Source: Paenibacillus amylolyticus (lineage in GTDB: Bacteria > Bacillota > Bacilli > Paenibacillales > Paenibacillaceae). From it: a stretch of DNA of 64,000 bases. Positions 43,591 through 50,647 of the stretch are shown piece after piece; position 1 is the stretch's first letter, and the number at the start of each line of letters is the position of its first letter. The stretch lies in assembly GCF_001570725.1 (NCBI RefSeq), contig NZ_BCNV01000003.1:124001-188000 (forward strand). The letters are read 5' to 3'. A model generated the notes under the pieces. The model was not told where the DNA came from, searched no databases, and saw only the letters and a program-made list of their open reading frames with translations. The translations under genes were made by a program, and so were the position numbers.

Positions 43591-45054
43591 ATGAGGACAG
43601 TAGAATGGATTTATCTTATTTTCAACCTGCTTATGTTCGTGGGGATAATCGGGGTCGGGAGACAGAGTCAACATTTTCGGAAAATGGTATGGGGCGGATT
43701 TGCCATATCGGGTGTGCTGCTGATCATCCATGGTGTGGTCGAAGGACTTCGTTGGCCGATGATTCCAGCGTATCTGCTCACGTTGGTTCCACTGGTTGTG
43801 TTATTTACAAAGGCATCGACTATGGCGCAGAAACTCGGACGTGTTCGAATCATCGCAACGTCTCTGCTGGTATTGGTATACGTTGTTGTGAGCATTGGTT
43901 TGCCGCTGCTGTTCCCAGTATTTACGTTTGCCAAGCCAGCAGGTCCTTATGGAATCGGAACGGTATCCTACGACTGGACAGATAGCAGCCGGGAGGAACT
44001 GCTGACGAGTACCACCGGTGACCAAAGGGAGCTGATGGTACAGATCTGGTATCCAACAAATCCAGAAGCAGAGGGAGCAACAGCCCCTTATGTTAATAAG
44101 CCGGAGATCTACGGGACAGCCTTCAATGAAGTGCTGAAACTGCCAAAGCTTTTATTTTCCAGTCTGAGTCAGGTCAAAACACATGCGATACAGGAAGTTC
44201 AATTGTCTGATGCCGAAGCCAAGTATCCGGTTGTTCTCTTCTCTCATGGTCTGCATGGCTATGAAAATCAGAATACGTTCCAGGTCGAGCAACTTGTCAG
44301 TCAAGGTTACATTGTTGTGGGCATTAATCACACGTATAGCAGTCTGGTGTCCGTATTCCCGGATGGACGTGTGGCGCAGTTTGAATCTGAAGGGAAAGAA
44401 GGCTTCCAGCAACTGCAATTCAATTACATGGACAAGTTAAATGAGACATGGGTGAAGGATGCACAGTTTGTACTGGATGAGGTAGAAAAGTTGGCTGAGG
44501 GGGACCCGAGTGGGCGGTTTATCGGACATATGGATCTAGACAACATCGGCATGTTTGGGCATTCATTTGGCGGAGCAACGACAGTACAGATGTTAATGGA
44601 TGATCCACGTGTGAAAGCAGGCATGAATATGGATGGTGTATTGTTTGGCGAGAAACGTATCCCTGCGGAAGGTGTGGGCAAGCCGTTCCTGATGATGAGT
44701 GCAGACTCAACCGTTGCAGGTACAAGTGTGATGAGTGACGAGGAGATTGCTGCTATGGGTACGACCCGTCCGGAAGCCGAGAAATATTATGAGGAAGTGT
44801 ACGCTCGGTATGAGCCGGTAACCACAGGAGGGAACTACTGGATGGAGCTGACCAACACCAAACATCTGAGTTTCTCCGATCTCTACCTGATCTCTCCACT
44901 GCTCGAATGGACGCAGGGTGTAGATGCACGGGGGACGCAACAGTTGGTCAACGATACGACGATTGATTTCTTCAACCACTACTTGAAAGGGCAACCGCTC
45001 CATATGGACAAGGAAGTGGGAGAACATGAGTCCTATTCGTTGAAAAAAGGCTAA
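43591..45054 (+). CDS. membrane-anchored alpha/beta hydrolase, PAF-acetylhydrolase-like
   Basis: The 487-residue protein has about four membrane segments in residues 1-125, then an extracytoplasmic or cytoplasmic alpha/beta hydrolase domain (~150-480). LMVQIWYPTNPEAEG and YPVVLFSHGLHGYENQNTFQVEQL are typical of platelet-activating-factor-acetylhydrolase-like and dienelactone-hydrolase-like enzymes. The nucleophile is Ser in GHSFGGATT (~residue 328), with Asp in MMSAD and His in NTKHLSFSD as likely partners. The frame extends upstream through the MITE-like element; the ATG at 43591 with AAGGGGG ten bases earlier is the sensible start. A shared terminator separates it from the convergent MerR gene. 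Confidence 0.87.
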   Translation: MRTVEWIYLIFNLLMFVGIIGVGRQSQHFRKMVWGGFAISGVLLIIHGVVEGLRWPMIPAYLLTLVPLVVLFTKASTMAQKLGRVRIIATSLLVLVYVVVSIGLPLLFPVFTFAKPAGPYGIGTVSYDWTDSSREELLTSTTGDQRELMVQIWYPTNPEAEGATAPYVNKPEIYGTAFNEVLKLPKLLFSSLSQVKTHAIQEVQLSDAEAKYPVVLFSHGLHGYENQNTFQVEQLVSQGYIVVGINHTYSSLVSVFPDGRVAQFESEGKEGFQQLQFNYMDKLNETWVKDAQFVLDEVEKLAEGDPSGRFIGHMDLDNIGMFGHSFGGATTVQMLMDDPRVKAGMNMDGVLFGEKRIPAEGVGKPFLMMSADSTVAGTSVMSDEEIAAMGTTRPEAEKYYEEVYARYEPVTTGGNYWMELTNTKHLSFSDLYLISPLLEWTQGVDARGTQQLVNDTTIDFFNHYLKGQPLHMDKEVGEHESYSLKKG

Positions 45055-45060
45055 ACGTAT

Positions 45061-45097
45061 AAATGGAAGGAGACTGAGATTCAGTCTTCTTCCATTT
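45061..45097. terminator. bidirectional intrinsic terminator
   Basis: AAATGGAAGGAGACTGA pairs with TCAGTCTTCTTCCATTT around the loop GAT. It overlaps the 3' end of the MerR gene and lies just after the hydrolase stop, so it can end both convergent units. Confidence 0.85.
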
Positions 45098-46064
45098 GTT
45101 TTAATCTTAACCGCATGCCCTCCTGCAACAGGTTAATGCCATCTACAATTTGGCTCCATTCGGGATTCATCACCTTGCACAGCTTGTTAAAACGTAGAAT
45201 GCGATCGGTCACGGAGTCCAGCATATATCGGGCCTGTTTGCCAAAAAATACTTCAGGTGCTTCGACATGCTCGACACTTGCATACATCAACACAAAGTCC
45301 CACACCATGCTTTGCACAGCAGGGCTATCGATTGCCCAACGCTTGTCGAGAGCTTCGGTCGTGCGAATGCGAATAGCTTCCATTTTTTTCACCCAGACGT
45401 CTGCTTCGACTTGTGGCTGGTTCGCCATAATGAAGAAAGGAACCTCCAACCTAGCCAGATCGGCCCAATAGGCCGGATCATTGATCAGTTCCTGAATTTC
45501 CTTCCAGGCCAGTGTTTGCTGAGCCGTCAGTTTCGTATCTTTCATCATGTATTTATCGAAAAAGTGTAGAAACGACACTCTCCAATCCTGCGGAATACTG
45601 TCCAGCAGATGAGATTCATCCACCTTGGCAGCAACGAATTGTTTTCGACTGCTCGCATTGGCCGTTAGGGACTCTACCAGACTGGAGATATAGGTGAGAG
45701 ACTGTTCCGTATGCAGTGAAGTTTCTTCTTCATGCTGCCTCGCTTGCTGCAAAACAGAGAGCATGGAATTCATCGTGCCGATCTGAGTTTCCAAGGCCTC
45801 AATCTGTAGATCTAACGCCTGTGCTACCGCCAGTTCACCGGACATGAGCTTTCGAATATCCGGTATGCTGAAATTCAGATAACGAAGCGTTGTAATGAGT
45901 TCGAGTTGCCATAGGTCTTGCGTTGTATAGAGTCGATGCCCGCCTTCCGTATGACTGGAGGGCTGTAACAGTTCAATCTCATCGTAATAACGAATCGTTT
46001 TCACCGTGGAGCCGATCAGTTTGGCTGCTTCACCAATGGAATAGGGTTCTTTATTTGCATTCAA
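45081..46064 (-). CDS. MerR family regulator with large effector domain
   Basis: The 327-residue protein has an N-terminal MerR winged helix (YSIGEAAKLIGSTVKTIRYYDEIELLQPS...GHRLYTTQDL), a dimerisation coiled coil (~80-115) and a ~200-residue C-terminal region of unknown fold rich in helices. It has no metal-binding cysteines, so it resembles drug- or small-molecule-sensing members. A GTG at 46073 lies inside the ribosome site; AGGTGA then sits six bases before TTG at 46064, which I take as the start. The gene reads from its own 19-base-spacer promoter. The convergent hydrolase is its only close partner. Confidence 0.87.
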   Translation of the reverse strand: MNANKEPYSIGEAAKLIGSTVKTIRYYDEIELLQPSSHTEGGHRLYTTQDLWQLELITTLRYLNFSIPDIRKLMSGELAVAQALDLQIEALETQIGTMNSMLSVLQQARQHEEETSLHTEQSLTYISSLVESLTANASSRKQFVAAKVDESHLLDSIPQDWRVSFLHFFDKYMMKDTKLTAQQTLAWKEIQELINDPAYWADLARLEVPFFIMANQPQVEADVWVKKMEAIRIRTTEALDKRWAIDSPAVQSMVWDFVLMYASVEHVEAPEVFFGKQARYMLDSVTDRILRFNKLCKVMNPEWSQIVDGINLLQEGMRLRLKQMEED

Positions 46065-46083
46065 CGAGATCACCTCATGTTCT

Positions 46084-46114
46084 ATTATATAATCTCCAGC
46101 TAGTGGAGATTCAA
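46084..46114 (-). promoter_or_regulatory. MerR-type promoter with operator in a 19-base spacer
   Basis: Read leftward, TTGAAT (46109-46114) and TATAAT (46084-46089) are 19 bases apart. The spacer holds most of the dyad ATCTCCA-N5-TGGAGAT. This is the hallmark of MerR-activated promoters, where the regulator twists the DNA to align the boxes. The site precedes the MerR gene itself by about 20 bases, so autoregulation is expected. Confidence 0.75.
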
Positions 46115-46149
46115 TGTTAAACGGCTATCAGGGAATTCGGGCGGGCTTA

Positions 46150-46175
46150 GTTTAAATTTCACCCATCTCGGTTAC
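46150..46175 (+). promoter_or_regulatory. possible general-stress-type promoter before the SDR gene
   Basis: GTTTAA (46150-46155) and GGTTAC (46170-46175) are 14 bases apart, close to the Bacillus sigma-B pattern (GTTTAA, GGGTAT). Whether this organism has such a sigma factor is not known from the window. A palindrome AGTGATCACT near 46220 lies downstream. Confidence 0.3.
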
Positions 46176-46254
46176 AAAGGAAAGAGTGCAACATTTATGA
46201 AAATAACTTCTGTGATCGTAGTGATCACTGTAAATAACCGAGGAGGAATTGAAC

Positions 46255-47157
46255 ATGGCTAATCAAGACCAACACACCATGCAAGATCCAACGACACAAT
46301 ATCCGAAGGCTACACCGGAGTGGAAACAGCAACAGGATGAGCCGGGGCTCCAGCGTGAGATGACTCCTGTTCCCGATGCGGGTGAGAAAAGTTATAAGGG
46401 AAGCGGACGTTTAACGGGACGCAAAGCAGTTGTGACCGGGGCCGACAGTGGAATTGGCCGTGCGGCAGCGATTGCGTTTGCCCGTGAAGGTGCAGATGTC
46501 GTTCTGGCTTATTTGCCGGAAGAGGAAGCAGATGCACAGGAAGTCGTGAAGCTGATTGAGGAAGCTGGGCGCAAAGCGATTACGAAGCCAGGTGACCTGA
46601 AGGATGAGAAATACTGCGAGGAACTCATTGAATCTGCGGTAAAAGAGCTTGGCGGGATTGATATCCTCGCTAACGTGGCAGGTAAGCAGCAGTTTGTGGA
46701 GCAGATTGCAGATCTGACCACCGAGCAATTCGATGCGACGTTCAAAACGAATGTCTATTCCATGTTCTGGCTCTGCAAAGCAGCGGTAAAACACATGAAA
46801 CCGGGTAGCTCCATTATCAACACATCATCGATTCAGGCGTACAAACCTTCGCCAATCCTGCTGGATTATGCGACAACGAAGGCATCGATTAACACGTTCA
46901 GCAAAGCGTTGGCCCAACAAGTGGGTAGCAAAGGGATTCGTGTCAACGTTGTTGCACCAGGCCCGGTATGGACTCCGCTTCAGGTCGTGGGTGGACAGCC
47001 AATTGAAAAGCTCGCTGATTTTGGCTCCAATACACCGCTTGGTCGAGCGGGACAACCTGCCGAGATGGCTCCGGCATTTGTGTTCCTGGCAAGCCAGGAA
47101 TCCAGCTATGTGAGCGGCGAGACATTGAATGCAAATGGTGGTACGGTTAGTCCGTAA
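46255..47157 (+). CDS. SDR family oxidoreductase, YhdF/YhxC-like
   Basis: The 300-residue NAD(P)-dependent oxidoreductase has a ~45-residue hydrophilic N-terminal extension typical of the stress-associated YhdF/YhxC subgroup (TQYPKATPEWKQQQDEPGLQ). The Rossmann fold follows, with TGADSGIGRAAA (cofactor loop), NVAGKQQF, the catalytic Ser in NTSSIQAY and the YATTK pair. The C-terminus FLASQESSYVSGETLNANGG is a standard SDR ending. The substrate is unknown; relatives are often annotated as glucose-1-dehydrogenase-like. ATG at 46255 has AGGAGG eight bases upstream. A strong terminator follows. Confidence 0.9.
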   Translation: MANQDQHTMQDPTTQYPKATPEWKQQQDEPGLQREMTPVPDAGEKSYKGSGRLTGRKAVVTGADSGIGRAAAIAFAREGADVVLAYLPEEEADAQEVVKLIEEAGRKAITKPGDLKDEKYCEELIESAVKELGGIDILANVAGKQQFVEQIADLTTEQFDATFKTNVYSMFWLCKAAVKHMKPGSSIINTSSIQAYKPSPILLDYATTKASINTFSKALAQQVGSKGIRVNVVAPGPVWTPLQVVGGQPIEKLADFGSNTPLGRAGQPAEMAPAFVFLASQESSYVSGETLNANGGTVSP

Positions 47158-47216
47158 ACGTTGGATAAAAAAGGTCTATAGACCGACCATAGTTCAGTGA
47201 TTATAGGCCAGTTAAG

Positions 47217-47257
47217 CAAAGAACTCCATTCCCGATGAAGGTGAATGGAGTTCTTTG
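47217..47257. terminator. intrinsic terminator
   Basis: CAAAGAACTCCATTC pairs with GAATGGAGTTCTTTG around an 11-base loop. It lies between the convergent SDR and lipoprotein genes and may serve both. Confidence 0.88.
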
Positions 47258-47287
47258 TTGATATGTTATTTGTTCATAATTATAAAT

Positions 47288-49795
47288 TTACTTCTGTTCT
47301 GGTTTCGGGTCCAAGATGGCATAACTGCCGAGCGTGGCTAATTGTGCTGTATTCAGAAGCGCTTCATCCACTGCAGCGAGGGCTTCGCCGGCAGCTGTCA
47401 TCAGCTCATCAGAGTCAACAGGTGAGGCGAAACGGAGAATGACCCGGTTCTCTCCTTTTTTGAGTTCACTCTCAGCCTTGGTTTTGTACTCATTAAGGGA
47501 TGCGACTTCGAGATCATTCTGCACATAATAATCATTGGCATCGCTCTCGCCATTAAACATCGCGAGCTCGGAATCAAGCCAGTAATCCTTATCCGCTATC
47601 GTTTTCTGACTTGCAGCAGTTTCATCGTTGGCATTATACAGGAAGTATGGGATGCCGGAGTTCGTCAGGTTGTTGGTGGCATCCACATGGAACCATTCGT
47701 TCCCGATTTTGACCTTGTTCCATGCATGCGGAACGCCGCTTGAAGCTCCCGTTACAACGATGCTTTCCAGTCCCGAGAGATCGGAGAGCAATTTGTAGAC
47801 GGAGGCATAACTGGCACATACCCCAACACCTTTGACCAGAATACCGTATGTGGTAAACGAGTCATTGAACTGCGGATCGACATTTTTGAAGTTGTTCTGC
47901 TCCGCATTCTCCAGCGCTGCATCGTCATACTTCGCGTTATCGTTCAGATAATCGTAGATGGCTTTTCGTTTCTCGTCTTCGTTCATGCCATCCTTGATAA
48001 TGGAAGCTACAACTTCGTTTGCTTTGGCAATAATCTCATCTTGCTTCTTCTGGATACCACTAGCCGATTCATTGTAATAGATGGAAAGGGTAAGCGTACC
48101 ATAGTTGTATTCGAAACCTTCCACACCAAGAATCAATGGATTCTGGTACATCACTTTCAGGACAACATCCGAGAGTGTCGTGAAATTTTGAGCTTCGGGG
48201 AAAGCTTTCAACGAAATTTTATCTTGTGCCGCAATCATGTTTTTGGCTAAAACTTCTTCCAATGCGGAATCCGCATTGATCATTGCATCGCCTGTAGCAG
48301 GCTGAGGCACGGTTTCCTGATTACCTTGTTCTACATTTTGCTGTGTATTGGACTTCTGCTCATCTACCAAGTTGTCTTCTTCAGCTTCAGGAGCTGGAGC
48401 AGGGGCTTCATTAGAAGTTTCCTCGGAAGCACTCTCAGAAGTATCATTAGAAGCCTCAGTAGATACCGGATCAGTTGCATCTTCTGACGTTCCAGTATCG
48501 GTTGTGGACTCTGTAGTTGAAGTTTCGGAAGCCGGTGCTTCTGTTTCCGTTGCAGACTCAGGTGCATCATGATTGTTGATGATCGTTGGCACGTCAGGTG
48601 CAGGGACGTAAGGTGTGTCATTCTTCGGTTCCACCAGTCCGTTGCTGGAATCGGCTACGGTTTGCTGAGCAAGTTTATCTAATTCTGCTTGAGTCACATT
48701 TTCTACACGTACGTAACTTTTCAGAGCTGTTCCTTTAATATGAAAAGGAATATTCGTTTCATTGAACTCTGAAATCTCTACGCTTTGGGTATCATAGACA
48801 ATGGTTTCACGAGCTAGAGAGCCGTCATTGTACTCAACTGTTGCTTTCTGAGGAAGTACATCTATATTCTTTAATTTCTCCCTATATAATTGTTCTTTCA
48901 GAGATGTTGGCAACTGGGAAGCAAGCGGAGCTGTAGGGACACCTCTGCTAAAATTGGATTCTTTGCCTCCACCGATTGCAGTGACGTAATATTCTCCTCG
49001 TAAACCATGGTTCTGATGAGAAGTTATCAGTTCCTTATAAGTGCCGAGCCCGCCTTTTCCGTCTTTCATAAAATCATTGAAAGACGTCTCTGTCGTTACC
49101 GCAATATCTAAAGGCAGACTATTGCTGAATGCATCCTCCGCGCCGGTTAAAGGTGCATTTGTATCAAAATTGGTTAGGTCAGAACGTTCATAAATTTTAT
49201 ATTCGGTTGCACCCTCAACCTTGTCCCAGACTAACTTTAACCGTCTGTCTTTATCAATCTCGTATCTTAGGTTGGGTACAGGTAACTCCGATTTCACTGT
49301 AAACGGAATAATGATGGGTTCATCGAGCAACGTCATGTTCTCTGCGTCAGGATCATAATTCAGACGAATGTAATAAATGGGGGCACCACCCCAAGAACTT
49401 TGGCCCCTGTTCATCATGGAATCTGAACTTAAAACGCCCCATCCAAGAGGTCTAATAGAAATACTATTGTCATGAATATCTGATAATAAAGGTACTTCAC
49501 TTGCTTTGAGTGCTTTAATATCGGTATGTACGGATATGGTATCTCTCAGGGACCAATTAGATTTTCCTAAATCTGCTTTAAACTTGAACGTAAATTCTTC
49601 ATCCTGAGCTACATTGTACATCGGCATGATCGCTTGTTCCGATTCAGAGCCGTATTTCTGCTTCAAACTTAAAATGGTAGAACCTTCCACAATTTCTGTA
49701 GGATTATTCTCGGACGGACTGCTTTCCTGCTCATTACTCTGGCATCCAGCCAGTAACAGGGTGAGCGCAAACATAATGAAAAATAGACGTTTCAT
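47288..49795 (-). CDS. lipoprotein with transglutaminase-like cysteine protease domain
   Basis: The 835-residue protein has a lipoprotein signal (FALTLLLAGC, lipidated Cys18). A beta-rich region with a fibronectin-III-like unit (~165-290; LRYEIDKDRRLKLVWDKVEGATEY) follows. Residues ~390-490 form a linker rich in Ser, Thr, Glu and Ala. The C-terminal ~330 residues contain a transglutaminase-like core with all three catalytic residues: Cys660 (GVCASY), His690 (VPHAWN) and Asp705 (HVDATN). It should sit on the outer face of the membrane with the linker spanning the wall. Such domains cut or crosslink peptides; the target is unknown. It is monocistronic with a good sigma-A promoter. Confidence 0.88.
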   Translation of the reverse strand: MKRLFFIMFALTLLLAGCQSNEQESSPSENNPTEIVEGSTILSLKQKYGSESEQAIMPMYNVAQDEEFTFKFKADLGKSNWSLRDTISVHTDIKALKASEVPLLSDIHDNSISIRPLGWGVLSSDSMMNRGQSSWGGAPIYYIRLNYDPDAENMTLLDEPIIIPFTVKSELPVPNLRYEIDKDRRLKLVWDKVEGATEYKIYERSDLTNFDTNAPLTGAEDAFSNSLPLDIAVTTETSFNDFMKDGKGGLGTYKELITSHQNHGLRGEYYVTAIGGGKESNFSRGVPTAPLASQLPTSLKEQLYREKLKNIDVLPQKATVEYNDGSLARETIVYDTQSVEISEFNETNIPFHIKGTALKSYVRVENVTQAELDKLAQQTVADSSNGLVEPKNDTPYVPAPDVPTIINNHDAPESATETEAPASETSTTESTTDTGTSEDATDPVSTEASNDTSESASEETSNEAPAPAPEAEEDNLVDEQKSNTQQNVEQGNQETVPQPATGDAMINADSALEEVLAKNMIAAQDKISLKAFPEAQNFTTLSDVVLKVMYQNPLILGVEGFEYNYGTLTLSIYYNESASGIQKKQDEIIAKANEVVASIIKDGMNEDEKRKAIYDYLNDNAKYDDAALENAEQNNFKNVDPQFNDSFTTYGILVKGVGVCASYASVYKLLSDLSGLESIVVTGASSGVPHAWNKVKIGNEWFHVDATNNLTNSGIPYFLYNANDETAASQKTIADKDYWLDSELAMFNGESDANDYYVQNDLEVASLNEYKTKAESELKKGENRVILRFASPVDSDELMTAAGEALAAVDEALLNTAQLATLGSYAILDPKPEQK

Positions 49796-49932
49796 GATAC
49801 ACCGCTTTCTTGTTTTTCTGAGTTGCTCTAATAGCTACGTTCTATACACCGAAAGATTATCAAATATGGTTAAAACCCATACTCGAACCTCTTAACGGCT
49901 AAACCTCCTATTAATTCCCTAATATCCTTTGC

Positions 49933-49961
49933 TAGTTTATGGTCATATTGACGCATTGTCA
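49933..49961 (-). promoter_or_regulatory. sigma-A promoter with overlapping dyad, lipoprotein gene
   Basis: Read leftward, a perfect TTGACA (49956-49961) and TAAACT (49933-49938) are spaced by 17 bases. A dyad TTGAC-GCATT-GTCAA (49947-49961) overlaps the -35 box and could be an operator. The rest of the 300-base gap to the NTF2-like gene shows nothing else I can support. Confidence 0.55.
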
Positions 49962-50098
49962 AGGTAAGAGGATAGGGTTTAAGTCCTGTAGAACAATAGA
50001 ACAGTTGTAATTCCGTAGCGAGGGGACCATGTTAAAATACAAGAGTTACTACATATTTAAATATATAACAGAATAATTTGAATAGAATGGGGTGCCGT

Positions 50099-50518
50099 AT
50101 GACAGCGGAACAGATTGTCAGAACCTTTTTTGAAGAAGTCCGATCAGGTCGGAATCCTGATTATGCAAGCATCGTGATGGCGGAACAGGTACTGGCCCAT
50201 CAAGTGATATCTGAAGAAGAGGTCACGGTGACCCGTACACCTTCCGATTATGCGGATCATGTGCGAGAGATGATCGAAGCTTACGGGGAGTTTTCACTCG
50301 AAGTTCTGGAGTTGCTGACGCAAGGCGACAAAGTTTATGTGCGCTGGAGACAAACAGGTACCCATGTTGGCGAAGTGGACGGATACAGCCCAACCAACAT
50401 CCCAGTGATTGAAATTGCCAGTGCGGTATACCGAGTGGAAAACGAACGAATTGCAGCGTATTGGATACAGATCGACAGGTTGGGCATCGAGAAACAATTG
50501 GAACGTAATCGGAGCTGA
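50099..50518 (+). CDS. NTF2-like / SnoaL-like ester cyclase family protein
   Basis: The 139-residue protein has the SnoaL/NTF2 cone fold pattern: an N-terminal helix pair (EQIVRTFFEEVRSGR), VRWRQTGTHVGEVDGYSPTN in the central sheet and AAYWIQIDRLGIEKQL at the end, as in 'ester cyclase' family small proteins. Such proteins are often annotated only by fold, and the ligand is unknown. The frame opens at a TTG at 50078, but the ATG at 50099 with GGGGTG upstream fits better. Its stop overlaps a terminator hairpin. Confidence 0.8.
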   Translation: MTAEQIVRTFFEEVRSGRNPDYASIVMAEQVLAHQVISEEEVTVTRTPSDYADHVREMIEAYGEFSLEVLELLTQGDKVYVRWRQTGTHVGEVDGYSPTNIPVIEIASAVYRVENERIAAYWIQIDRLGIEKQLERNRS

Positions 50519-50536
50519 GTTTCGCAGCTCTTTTTT
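50512..50536 (+). terminator. intrinsic terminator overlapping a stop codon
   Basis: GAGCTG-AGTTTCG-CAGCTC is followed by six Ts. The left arm includes the last codons and the stop of the NTF2-like gene. Confidence 0.85.
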
Positions 50537-50550
50537 AGTTTTCAGTTCTT

Positions 50551-50573
50551 TGTAAGCGTTACCGTGTTATAAT
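50551..50573 (+). promoter_or_regulatory. TATAAT promoter element with cre-like palindrome, GH94 gene
   Basis: A perfect TATAAT (50568-50573) lies just after GTAAGCGTTAC (50552-50562), a palindrome matching the cre consensus at about 12 of 14 positions when read from T50551. A weak -35 region (GTTCTT or TTCTTT near 50545-50551) precedes it. The palindrome would sit between the two promoter boxes, where CcpA or a LacI-type repressor would block transcription. Confidence 0.5.
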
Positions 50574-50647
50574 GAACAAAGTTGTATACAAGTTACCTAA
50601 AACGTTTTCTGTCTTTTGACTCTATTATCTGAAAGTGAGGTTCAGTG

